This document shows positions 8,672 through 16,343 of a stretch of DNA of 19,838 nucleotides, piece after piece. The notes beneath the pieces were generated by a model. That model was not told the DNA's origin. It saw only the letters and a program-made list of their open reading frames with translations, and made no database searches. Numbering within the stretch: the stretch's first letter is position 1; the number at the start of each line of letters is the position of its first letter. Source of the stretch: Candidatus Altarchaeota archaeon (GTDB taxonomy: Archaea; Altiarchaeota; Altiarchaeia; IMC4; QMZM01); assembly GCA_018897475.1 (NCBI GenBank), contig JAHIKS010000016.1, forward strand, positions 1-19,838, in the 5' to 3' direction. Made by a program: the position numbers and the translations under genes.

Positions 8672-9459
8672 ATAAACCAAACCCAATCATGATGGTCCTG
8701 GTATTGGTGCTCCTGTCGGGCTGCGTAACTCAAGACGATAATCAAAATGGATACGTCAACGGGACCATTGAGATAAAGGGATATGCACTTGGTTCGAACA
8801 TGTCAAGCTACATGGTCGAGGTTGGAGAGAGCTTTAACTCCACCATTTGGTCCACGGCCGGGGTGGAATTAACCGGCAACGGCACATCTGAGGTAGCCAA
8901 CGGAACCCTTGCGAGATGGGACACCACCGCCGTGAGTGACGGAAAATACACGATAAGGCTGACGGTCACAGACACGAACAACATCAGCAACCGGGATTTG
9001 GTCTATGTGAGCGTAGATAACATATTCATGACCTCGCCACAAAACAATTCGATAATCAATATGAATGATTCCGTCGAGATTATCGGAAGTGCCGTCGGTT
9101 ATGGATTTATCAATTATTCAATCGATTATGCTCCGGTGGAAGGGACAGAGAACTGGTCTTCTGCGGGAATCTCATTAACGAATAACGGGAACGAGCAGGT
9201 TAACAATGGAACCCTGGCCCTCTGGGAAACGGGTTATATTGAGGCTGTGGGAAGATACACACTCAGGCTGAGGGTCTCAAGCGAGGGCATGGTGAATGAA
9301 GAAAGCACTTTTTTGAGAATAATGGACCTCCGCGGTGACTTCGACGGCGATGGCAACGTGAGCGACTTCGAACTTCTTGACTACGTGGACAACTGGGTAA
9401 ACGGTTTTGTGAACGACTTCGACCTTCTTGAAGCAATAGATAACTGGGTACAGCCCTAG
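8668..9459 (+). CDS. Lipoprotein with two Ig-like repeats and a dockerin-like C-terminus
   Basis: The protein has 263 residues and begins with a lipoprotein signal ending LLSGC, with C19 as the likely lipidated residue. Two beta-rich repeats follow. In each, two tryptophans sit 24 residues apart (W61-W84 and W163-W186) around NGT..V.NGTLA.W. This type of repeat is frequent in large archaeal surface proteins and subtilases. The end is a dockerin/EF-hand-like duplication: a DFDGDGN calcium loop (224-230), then GNVSDFELLDYVDNW (229-243) and GFVNDFDLLEAIDNW (246-260), 9 of 15 identical. The second copy lacks the acidic loop. Its ATG overlaps the subtilase stop (ATGA), so it probably serves as an anchor or adaptor for that protease (inference). 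No cohesin partner is visible here. Confidence 0.85.
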   Translation: MNKPNPIMMVLVLVLLSGCVTQDDNQNGYVNGTIEIKGYALGSNMSSYMVEVGESFNSTIWSTAGVELTGNGTSEVANGTLARWDTTAVSDGKYTIRLTVTDTNNISNRDLVYVSVDNIFMTSPQNNSIINMNDSVEIIGSAVGYGFINYSIDYAPVEGTENWSSAGISLTNNGNEQVNNGTLALWETGYIEAVGRYTLRLRVSSEGMVNEESTFLRIMDLRGDFDGDGNVSDFELLDYVDNWVNGFVNDFDLLEAIDNWVQP

Positions 9460-10805
9460 GGTAGATTATCCTTAACGCACTCAAACTCCCGCAGCTCATC
9501 CAGAATCAGCTCTTTTATCTCGTCCAGCTTCTCCTCGGTCTTTGCCTCGAATCTGAGAATCAGTGCCGGCTCGGTGTTCGATGCCCTTACCAGGCCCCAG
9601 CCGCCCCTGACCTGCACCCTGGCACCGTCTACAGTAATGACCTCGTATTTATCCTGAAACTTCTTGGTAATCTCCTCAACAATCCTGAACTTCTCCTCCT
9701 CGGGGCATGGCACCCGTATCTCCGGAGTTGAATAGTACTTGGGCATCTTGGCGATGGTTTCTGAGAGCTTTTCCTTGCTGTTCGACAGCAGCTCCGCCAT
9801 CCTTGCCGATGCAAAGATTCCGTCGTCGTAGCCGTAGTAGTTGTCAGCAAAGAAGAAGTGCCCGGACATCTCCCCCGCCAAAAGCGCCCCCTCCTCGCGC
9901 ATCTTCTTCTTTATGAAGGAATGCCCGGTCCTGTACATGATGGGAATCCCTCCTTTCTCCCTGATGTCTTCAGCCAGCGCCATGGAGCACTTGACCTCGA
10001 AGATGATTTTGGCATGGCTCTCTTTCAGGACGTCCCTTGCAAACAGCATGAGAATCTGGTCGCCCCTGATGATGTTTCCCTTGTCATCAACTATTCCAAG
10101 CCTGTCCGCGTCGCCGTCATAGGCAATCCCGAAGTCGGCCCTCTCTATCTTGACCCTCCTTATCAGCTCCTTGAGGAACTCATCCACCGTCGGGTCCGGG
10201 TGATGGTTGGGAAAATTCCCGTCCGGCCTCCAGTTGAGTTTCGTGACCCTGCAGCCCAGCTCCTCGAAGAGCTTCCCGGAAATCTCCCCCGCGGTTCCGT
10301 TGCCGGAGTCTATGACCACGGCAATCTTCCTCTTCCCAAGATGAATCCTGTCCTTGACGAATTTCAGGTAGTCATCGACAACGTCCTCCTCGGTGACCTT
10401 ACCCTCCCCCGCTACAAAGGCGCCGGACTCGACCATGTTCTTCAGCTTCTGAATATCCTCGCCATAAAGGGTCTTATCGCCCTTGCAGAGCTTGAAGCCG
10501 TTGTATTCAGGGGCATTGTGAGAGCCCGTAATCATGATGCCACCATCCTTGCCGTAGTGGCTGATGGCGAAATAGAGAACAGGGGTCGGCACCATTCCTA
10601 TGTCCGTTACGTTGCAGCCGGAATCCATCAGACCTTTAATCAGAGAATCCCTCAGCGCAGGGGAGCTGAGCCTGCAGTCCCTTCCAACGACAATATCGCC
10701 TCCCTCAACATAGGTTCCGAAGGCCTTTCCGATATTCTTTGCCACATCCTCGGTCAGGTCCTTGCCGGCTATTCCCCTGATATCATATGCTCTGAATATT
10801 GACAT
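9456..10805 (-). CDS. Phosphomannomutase/phosphoglucomutase (alpha-D-phosphohexomutase)
   Basis: The protein has 449 residues, the normal family length. It moves phosphate between C6 and C1 of a hexose through a phosphoserine, feeding nucleotide-sugar synthesis in the cytoplasm. S95 in ITGSHNAPEYNGFK is the phosphoserine. YDGDADR (D230, D232, D234) binds Mg, GEMSGHFFF binds sugar, and the C-terminal RASNTEPALILRFEA loop binds phosphate. The motif set fits the ManB/AlgC-like bifunctional class; GlmM is less likely but cannot be excluded. The TAG stop shares the CTAG at 9456-9459 with the convergent lipoprotein stop. A TTTAAA box about 23 bases before ATG 10805 suggests its own promoter. The RHH-nucleotidyltransferase at 17.5-18.3 kb could be its pathway partner. 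Confidence 0.93.
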   Translation of the reverse strand: MSIFRAYDIRGIAGKDLTEDVAKNIGKAFGTYVEGGDIVVGRDCRLSSPALRDSLIKGLMDSGCNVTDIGMVPTPVLYFAISHYGKDGGIMITGSHNAPEYNGFKLCKGDKTLYGEDIQKLKNMVESGAFVAGEGKVTEEDVVDDYLKFVKDRIHLGKRKIAVVIDSGNGTAGEISGKLFEELGCRVTKLNWRPDGNFPNHHPDPTVDEFLKELIRRVKIERADFGIAYDGDADRLGIVDDKGNIIRGDQILMLFARDVLKESHAKIIFEVKCSMALAEDIREKGGIPIMYRTGHSFIKKKMREEGALLAGEMSGHFFFADNYYGYDDGIFASARMAELLSNSKEKLSETIAKMPKYYSTPEIRVPCPEEEKFRIVEEITKKFQDKYEVITVDGARVQVRGGWGLVRASNTEPALILRFEAKTEEKLDEIKELILDELREFECVKDNLP

Positions 10806-10823
10806 GTTTAGGTATAGTATTAA

Positions 10824-10832
10824 AGTTTAAAG
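10824..10832 (-). promoter_or_regulatory. TATA-like box for the phosphohexomutase
   Basis: CTTTAAACT on the minus strand is centred about 23 bases before ATG 10805, in the 35-base gap after the AbiEii-like stop. This suggests the housekeeping gene is transcribed independently of the island operon. By eye only. Confidence 0.35.
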
Positions 10833-10840
10833 AATTTCTT

Positions 10841-11578
10841 TCATATCCTCCTCAAGATACTCTCAACCACCCCTAGTTCTACTCCAAGATTTGCTCCTGC
10901 TTTTGAGACGGCTCCATCGGTAACGAATCTATCCAAAGTCACTCTAAACTTATCTCTTAACCCCGCGTTCCTCTCTATTTTTTCCAAGGTTTCCGGGAAC
11001 TCCGTTATTAATGCAAAGAGGTCTATCAAGTCTTTAACCTGCTTATCCTCCTCCCTGTCAAGCACCGATTTCAGCTTGAGTTTAACCATCTGTGTCGGTG
11101 TCGGAATAATTATTTCTAAGCCATCAAATTCTACCACTTCGTGCTCTGCTGAAACCTCTGCAAGTAGTGGCTCAGGGAAAATATGGGGATTGCCGACATC
11201 TCTTGAGCTGAATACGTCAACATAAACCGTGAACAGGTTGTGCAAGGGCATCCTCTTGGATTCTTCTTCGGAAACCTCTTTTCCCTGCAATCTGTCTATG
11301 AATAATGCCCACCTGAAGGTCGAATGTGGCTTAAACCCTTCTCCTTCAACGACTTTGATGATCTTCTCCAGCTTAGTTCCCTCCGGATCAAAGAATATAT
11401 CAATATCCCTTGAACCTATGTGGTCTTTACCTCCCTTCTGAATCAGGAGATGAACTGCCCAGCCGCCCATCAAACCGACCCCCAATTCTTCTTTCTGGAA
11501 TTTACTGAATAAACTCTTTAGGTGCTTTTCCGAGTATTCCACCTCCTCAATATCCAACAGCTCTGACTTTCTTATCAT
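10841..11578 (-). CDS. AbiEii-like nucleotidyltransferase (putative type IV toxin)
   Basis: The protein has 245 residues with the DNA polymerase-beta-type nucleotidyltransferase core: GGW (38-40) in the first helix-turn, then GSRDIDIFF with metal ligands D58 and D60. A downstream MVKLKLKSVLDREEDKQVKDLIDL segment matches the K...KDLxDL pattern of AbiEii/AbiGii proteins. In that family the enzyme transfers nucleotides to RNA (tRNA in MenT relatives) and stops growth during phage infection. The start overlaps the stop of the AbiEi-like gene as ATGA, the usual antitoxin-then-toxin order. Toxicity and target are inferred from family and position. GC and codon use are intermediate between the flanks and the AT-rich genes upstream. 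Other MNT-type nucleotidyltransferases are an alternative. Confidence 0.8.
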   Translation of the reverse strand: MIRKSELLDIEEVEYSEKHLKSLFSKFQKEELGVGLMGGWAVHLLIQKGGKDHIGSRDIDIFFDPEGTKLEKIIKVVEGEGFKPHSTFRWALFIDRLQGKEVSEEESKRMPLHNLFTVYVDVFSSRDVGNPHIFPEPLLAEVSAEHEVVEFDGLEIIIPTPTQMVKLKLKSVLDREEDKQVKDLIDLFALITEFPETLEKIERNAGLRDKFRVTLDRFVTDGAVSKAGANLGVELGVVESILRRI

Positions 11579-12213
11579 GCCATGAACCTCTCTTTAATCA
11601 ACTTGGCCTGCTCCTCACCCGGACCTCCCAATGAGATTAGATCTACGACTAGCTGGGGTATGCAGACCATCTTATAGCCGGAATACTCTCCTGACAGAGC
11701 AAAGTAATAGTCCTCCTCCACGGGCATGAGGGTTAGATTACCCCTAGTTCCATGAACTGGCGAATATCCGCTTTCCTTACTCTTCTTTTCCCAGAATTTC
11801 CTATCCTTTGATCTGATGTATGCCTGAACGCTCTCCGATTTGACATACGGCTGTATCACATCCGTGGCTGCGAACAGGGTTAGTGCGTAATCCTTCTTGT
11901 TTTCGGTTGCAGTATTCCTGATAAAGCCCATCCTGTCTTTTGCAGTGCCCCCGCCATAATATTCGATCTTTTCCTTAGTTCCTATCGGATTCAGAGAAGC
12001 GGCCTGCGAGATCAGGACATTCCTGTTAGTTAGTTTATATAACCCATTATCCTTTGCCACATACCCTGCCTTCTCCAGCTTCTTGATAAGGTTCCATACA
12101 GCACCGTAGGACAAAGCTGAATCTTTCTGTATCTCCAGGATGCTCCACTTGCTGCTTCCTTTATCCAGTATCCGTATAATAATCTCCAGGTTTTTCCGGG
12201 TTAGTTCGATCAT
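11575..12213 (-). CDS. AbiEi-like winged-helix protein (putative type IV antitoxin)
   Basis: The protein has 212 residues. Residues about 1-68 form a winged helix-turn-helix (EIQKDSALSYGAVWNLIKKLEKAGYV, then GLYKLTN as the wing). The C-terminal part holds TLFAATDVIQPYV, an RGNLTLMP strand and PQLVVDLISLGGPGEEQAKLI, which matches the 'LDL..LGG.GEE' ending of AbiEi C-terminal domains. In AbiE systems this protein binds its own promoter and neutralises the AbiEii nucleotidyltransferase without direct contact. Both junctions are four-base ATGA overlaps: with the OLD nuclease stop upstream and with the AbiEii-like start downstream. There is thus no room for its own promoter. Any autoregulation would have to act at the operon head or inside the OLD gene. 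Confidence 0.78.
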   Translation of the reverse strand: MIELTRKNLEIIIRILDKGSSKWSILEIQKDSALSYGAVWNLIKKLEKAGYVAKDNGLYKLTNRNVLISQAASLNPIGTKEKIEYYGGGTAKDRMGFIRNTATENKKDYALTLFAATDVIQPYVKSESVQAYIRSKDRKFWEKKSKESGYSPVHGTRGNLTLMPVEEDYYFALSGEYSGYKMVCIPQLVVDLISLGGPGEEQAKLIKERFMA

Positions 12214-14078
12214 TTTGTGAGATTTACGATCTCGTCTATTATACTCCTGATGTCTGAATGTATCTCTTCTTTCGTCATTTCCTTTGCAATCTTTTTTCCA
12301 TATTTTACTTTTGCTTTGTTGTAGTCTATTAGTTTACTCTCTCTTTGTGCAGCTTCTTGGATTACAGTTTTTATATGCCTAAAATCGTTTAATCCGATTG
12401 AACTCTCTTGTAATTGCAACACTTCTGCTATCGCCCTTGTTGAGAAATAATTTTCGATCGATCTCTTTTTCAGGATATGACATTCTTTTCCTGCACCCTT
12501 ACATCTAGTCTGTAAATCCAATCTCCATGTGTCAATCTTCGCATCCTTGTTGTCCTTTTCGCTATCAAGGATCACTATACAATTTCTGTTCAATTTGACC
12601 AAGTCATCGACAACAACATGTTTGGCATTCCTTCCACCAAGATGCAGAATGACTATGTTCAGTTTATCTGAATCATGACCACAGGTAGTCATAAACTCCT
12701 TTAATATAAAAGCATCGGAAGGACCTTCAGTAAAGACAACTGCATCGCTCTGTAAGACATCGCTCAATTTAAAACCCAATTCATCTATTATTTCATAGCC
12801 TTTGTCTTTACTCAAATTTTTAACATTTGTTCCATTCTCCTTTGTTTTTGTGACTAAATACATCCTCTCGATGTTCGTCTTATCAATGAAAGTTGGAGAA
12901 TGTGTCGTTATAAATATCTGATTCTGTTCAGATTGTATCTTTAGGAAATCAAATACACTCCTCTGTTGTTCTGGATGCAGATGGATTTCTGGTTCTTCTA
13001 CAGCGAAAATAGTATTCTTTTCTTTTTTAGTAAGATACATGAAGTACGAAAGCATTAAGAGGCGTTGGATACCTGACCCTCGGTTACTGATCGGTGTATC
13101 GATACCTAACGTATCTTTGGCAATGACATCAAAAATGATATTTTCACCCCAAGCAAATGTTGGATTGGAGCTAAGGTTTTTGATCGTATCTGTTTGTTTT
13201 TGAAGGATGTGTGCTATCTCATCAAGCTCAGAAGTTATGCTTGTTCTTACAGTTTCCTCGATGTTTTTGATTTCATTACTGTTTCGTATTGAATCCACAA
13301 TTACTTCTTTAAATCTATCCTGAAAAGAATCTTTTTTTACGTCTAAACCCTCATCTGCAGAAAACAACATGAATTTTGGAAGTATCTCTTCAATACCTTT
13401 CATTATCCATCTTTTTGGTACAACCTCAATAGTCTCTTTTTTGAAACGCTTATCACTCTTTAGATGTTCTCTCAAGATTTTTCTTAGATCTTCTAAGGGA
13501 ACCTTTCCTCTACCCCTTTTTAATTTTTTTCGCTCTTTTTCGTAGTCTATTCCTAAAGAATCTATCAAGTCCTGTAAAGCCTTTTCACCCAGATTAATAA
13601 TTTTTAAATACCCCTCCGGATCACGATCCTTAAGTTTGCAAAAGTTAAGGGTTAGTCCACCATTCTTCTTTTTATAGGTATATACTGGGTAGTCATAAAC
13701 CTCAATGAATGTTTCGGGATAGTATTCTCCATCACTTAATGGTGTCGTAAAAGACTTAACAATCACAAGTTCATTATCTATATTAAGCAAATGATCTTCT
13801 TTTAAGTTTATCCGTCTTCCCCTTACTGAGATGCCATGCGGATCAATAAATGAAATTTTTATTTCAATTGTGTCATTTTTAGAACAATTTTTATTTAAAT
13901 CGATTTCTTTACACTTTGTATGCTTTGTATATCTCTCTGACAAAGCAATGTTTAATGCTCTTAGAATATTTGATTTCCCTGTATCATTCTTTCCGATAAA
14001 GATATTCAAGTTCGATGCGTCTATTGAGGTCTTTTTCAAACTTCTGAAATTCTTTATTTGAATATTCTTGATTTTCAT
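12210..14078 (-). CDS. OLD-family ATPase with TOPRIM nuclease domain
   Basis: The protein has 622 residues. The N-terminal ABC/SMC-type ATPase shows Walker A GKNDTGKS (29-36), signature NRGSGIQRLLMLS, Walker B VEEPEIHLHP (E361, E362) and H-loop FITTHSPTF. The C-terminal TOPRIM domain has the catalytic glutamate E451 in VFTEGPSD and the acidic strand end ILDSEKD (D505, E507, D509). This is the architecture of OLD nucleases, including GajA of Gabija, which cut DNA in phage defence. No UvrD-like GajB helicase or reverse transcriptase is nearby, so it is not an ordinary Gabija or retron unit. Low GC and A-rich codons contrast with the flanking genes and suggest transfer. It is the first of three coupled genes with the AbiEi/AbiEii-like pair. 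Confidence 0.92.
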   Translation of the reverse strand: MKIKNIQIKNFRSLKKTSIDASNLNIFIGKNDTGKSNILRALNIALSERYTKHTKCKEIDLNKNCSKNDTIEIKISFIDPHGISVRGRRINLKEDHLLNIDNELVIVKSFTTPLSDGEYYPETFIEVYDYPVYTYKKKNGGLTLNFCKLKDRDPEGYLKIINLGEKALQDLIDSLGIDYEKERKKLKRGRGKVPLEDLRKILREHLKSDKRFKKETIEVVPKRWIMKGIEEILPKFMLFSADEGLDVKKDSFQDRFKEVIVDSIRNSNEIKNIEETVRTSITSELDEIAHILQKQTDTIKNLSSNPTFAWGENIIFDVIAKDTLGIDTPISNRGSGIQRLLMLSYFMYLTKKEKNTIFAVEEPEIHLHPEQQRSVFDFLKIQSEQNQIFITTHSPTFIDKTNIERMYLVTKTKENGTNVKNLSKDKGYEIIDELGFKLSDVLQSDAVVFTEGPSDAFILKEFMTTCGHDSDKLNIVILHLGGRNAKHVVVDDLVKLNRNCIVILDSEKDNKDAKIDTWRLDLQTRCKGAGKECHILKKRSIENYFSTRAIAEVLQLQESSIGLNDFRHIKTVIQEAAQRESKLIDYNKAKVKYGKKIAKEMTKEEIHSDIRSIIDEIVNLTK

Positions 14079-14092
14079 TTTCTGTAGTTCAT
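14075..14092 (-). other. Candidate five-codon leader ORF before the OLD gene
   Basis: ATG at 14092 opens MNYRK and stops at TGA 14075-14077, which overlaps the OLD start codon (14076-14078) as ATGA. The sequence AAGGTGGGAAAG (14093-14104) just before it contains AGGTG, matching the archaeal anti-Shine-Dalgarno at proper spacing. The OLD ATG itself has no ribosome site closer than this. Ribosomes may load here and re-initiate on the OLD frame. It could equally be chance. Confidence 0.3.
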
Positions 14093-14147
14093 CTTTCCCA
14101 CCTTAACTTGCTATCTCTCTAGGTTGGGTTGATGTGAGCATTATTGA
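14079..14147 (-). other. Spacer between the 731-residue gene and the OLD gene
   Basis: This 69-base gap separates the 731-residue gene stop from the OLD start. Apart from the leader ORF and its AGGTG-type site I see no clear TATA box or T-run, so the OLD genes are probably transcribed from the promoter at about 17.16 kb. Confidence 0.4.
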
Positions 14148-16343
14148 TCATTGTTCATCCAATTTCTTCTTGGGTTCTAATATCCTTGCTCCTCCAGCTT
14201 TTACAATATGAAAGTTCACTACCGTTTTGACTAATACATCGACTTTGGTTTTATCCTCTTCATACTCTCCTATTTCAATTTGTAGTCTTTCTCCTGTATT
14301 TTCATCTGGTTTGAATATCCATATTCCAGCAGTTTTGTCCAGAATGATAATGCTCTCTGATAATCCTGCTATAGGAAATAGCTTTAAAATCATTTCCTCA
14401 TCAATTTTCAGATATGTGTATCCATCCCTCCAAGATATTTTTTGAAATAATTTACTTTTATCCCTAGAGTTCTTCCCCCCAAAGTCAGAAATTAGTTCTG
14501 ATGACATTAAAATACCTAATTGAGAAAATCCATGTTTCTTTAAATCATTCACAGCAGTTACTGTCTTCTCATAAATCCTTTCAGTATCCCTATCATCGAG
14601 TTTATATCTTTTGATTTCTTTATCCTCTGATATTTGCTTGATGAGCGAGTTTATTTCACCATCTGCAATAATTCGACCATTCTCTGACCAAAGCAAATCA
14701 CATGAAACATGCGCGGATTCTATAAAACAATCTTTAGGTGTTAATGGTCTATATCCTATCTGTCTAAATTCAACTTCACTGTCTTGTTCCTCATCAAATT
14801 TTCTAAGTTGTATTATACCCCCGATTTTACTAGCTCCGTTATATCCTTCTATAATCTTTTCCCTGCATTTTTTAATCTTTTTGGGATCTGGTGATAGAAG
14901 CTTCTCAATATCTTGTGTTAATTTTTCACATTCCTCTTTTGTTTTTTCAATCCACCGTTTGGTACCTTCAAATGCTTCTTTTGCGTTGCCATCAAATAAA
15001 GTATTCCATTTATCAGGATCTTTAGAGTCCTTAATTAAGTTGTCACAATACTCCACCAACTTTTCTGCGATTGATTTAAAGTTATTGGAGAATTGATACC
15101 ACCAATCAAGTTCATAAAACATATCGTCCTCTTTTAATTTATTCAGGTGAGCGTTTGAGGGTAATTCTAATTCCGTTCGTTTTTTCGTTACACAGAGAAG
15201 ATAATATTTGTATACGTACTCAGTAGTTCCATGAAAACTACCAAATCTGTAGTCATGCGACCAGGACTGATTTTTATTTCCCCCATACAGTAAAAGATTA
15301 GTTAACCAAAAAGTATCAAAAGTAACTGGTGGTTGATTGCACCAGATAGCATCAGAATCCTCTCGTTTAGTATGCGTCCACAACTCATTTATGTATTCAC
15401 CGGGTTTTTTTATTTTACCCTCATTTCCATCGAATAGTATATATGCTCCGATAACAAAAAAAGTTTTATAGATAAGTGAGTTTGCGTAGAGTATATGCAG
15501 TTTATCTTTGATATCTTTGATTGTGTTTATGATTTCGGCGATTCTTCCGTCAAGATCTTCTTTTTCCAACTCTTTTGGTTTAATCTTTTTTTGTTCCTCA
15601 CTAACTTCAGAACTTGGATCTCTACCCTTACGTAGCTTCTCTATACCTGCAATAACAAAATCTTCAAACTCATCTAGCTTATCTGTAAATTCAACAGACA
15701 GGTCAAAATTTCTACCTTGATTATATCCTATCAGATACTGTAAGTGGTTTCTTTTATTATCAACTTCATCAATAAAGTCTTTATCTGAGGATAATTGATG
15801 AGGGATTGCATTGTTTAGATATAACTCATTTTTAATAGTGTCTTGAAGTGCAACTGGTGACCCTCTGAAAAAATGCAATTTCCAACAAAAATCGTCAACT
15901 TCCCCCGGATCTCCCCCAAATAATTCAAAATCATCGTTGTCAAGAATCAATTGATTTATTCTAAAGATATGGTGGAGTATAAAATCATTTAAATATTTTT
16001 TATTAATTTTAGCATCATATCCACTAAGTTGTAACATATCTGTTAAATGCGATATCAAAAAGAATCTTGAAGGATCTTTATTTTTTATAGCAACTTCACA
16101 AAATTGATAATATTTTGCCCCGCTTATGTGTCCGGTTTCAATTAGTTGACCAACTAATTGGTCATCATCACCAAATAGAACTTTATGTAAAACGGAGAAC
16201 AGTTTACTAGCGATTTCATTTGCTATATTCTCTTGTTTTGTATAAACTGCCTCTTTAAAGATTCTCATGTATTGATCTAAAATGAAACTCAATACATCAA
16301 CTTTATCTCTATTTTTATTATTAATTTTCATTCTCTTTGTCAT
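14148..16343 (-). CDS. Unrecognised 731-residue island protein
   Basis: I do not recognise the family. The N-terminal 1-240 is mostly helical. About 241-282 is a charged linker (EEQKKIKPKELEKEDLDGR). Residues 284-305 are hydrophobic (HILYANSLIYKTFFVIGAYILF) and might be a buried helix or a single TM. The middle, about 320-420, is rich in aromatic residues (WLTNLLLYGG, SWSHDYRFGSFHG, LDWWYQF). About 455-500 looks like a coiled coil. The C-terminal 590-725 alternates helix and strands (TAVNDLKKHGFSQLGILMSS, ESIIILDK, LQIEIGEYEED, VDVLVKTVVNFHIV). No nuclease or NTPase motif is visible. The start at 16343 overlaps the membrane-protein gene by 23 bases in another frame; a second ATG at 16331 lies inside the same GAGAATGA repeat. 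It probably forms a complex with the membrane protein and serves the OLD module (inference). Confidence 0.85.
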   Translation of the reverse strand: MTKRMKINNKNRDKVDVLSFILDQYMRIFKEAVYTKQENIANEIASKLFSVLHKVLFGDDDQLVGQLIETGHISGAKYYQFCEVAIKNKDPSRFFLISHLTDMLQLSGYDAKINKKYLNDFILHHIFRINQLILDNDDFELFGGDPGEVDDFCWKLHFFRGSPVALQDTIKNELYLNNAIPHQLSSDKDFIDEVDNKRNHLQYLIGYNQGRNFDLSVEFTDKLDEFEDFVIAGIEKLRKGRDPSSEVSEEQKKIKPKELEKEDLDGRIAEIINTIKDIKDKLHILYANSLIYKTFFVIGAYILFDGNEGKIKKPGEYINELWTHTKREDSDAIWCNQPPVTFDTFWLTNLLLYGGNKNQSWSHDYRFGSFHGTTEYVYKYYLLCVTKKRTELELPSNAHLNKLKEDDMFYELDWWYQFSNNFKSIAEKLVEYCDNLIKDSKDPDKWNTLFDGNAKEAFEGTKRWIEKTKEECEKLTQDIEKLLSPDPKKIKKCREKIIEGYNGASKIGGIIQLRKFDEEQDSEVEFRQIGYRPLTPKDCFIESAHVSCDLLWSENGRIIADGEINSLIKQISEDKEIKRYKLDDRDTERIYEKTVTAVNDLKKHGFSQLGILMSSELISDFGGKNSRDKSKLFQKISWRDGYTYLKIDEEMILKLFPIAGLSESIIILDKTAGIWIFKPDENTGERLQIEIGEYEEDKTKVDVLVKTVVNFHIVKAGGARILEPKKKLDEQ

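Noticed and set aside
8640..8680. Subtilase and lipoprotein as one gene split by a frameshift
   Set aside because: The downstream frame begins with a complete lipoprotein signal and lipobox right at the ATGA overlap.
9858..10802. Plus-strand frame of 314 residues opposite the phosphohexomutase
   Set aside because: It is a shadow; the minus frame carries the full catalytic motif set.
12210..14078. Gabija (GajA) or retron-linked OLD
   Set aside because: No UvrD-like helicase or reverse transcriptase follows the OLD gene; its partners are AbiE-like instead.
15210..15270. HEPN RNase motif (R366-x4-H371) in the 731-residue protein
   Set aside because: The surrounding sequence is aromatic and strand-like rather than the four-helix HEPN pattern; a single R-x4-H is expected by chance.
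16321..16343. Membrane protein and 731-residue protein as one gene broken by a frameshift
   Set aside because: The overlap has proper start codons and the upstream protein ends in a natural charged tail; no homologous single chain can be shown from here.
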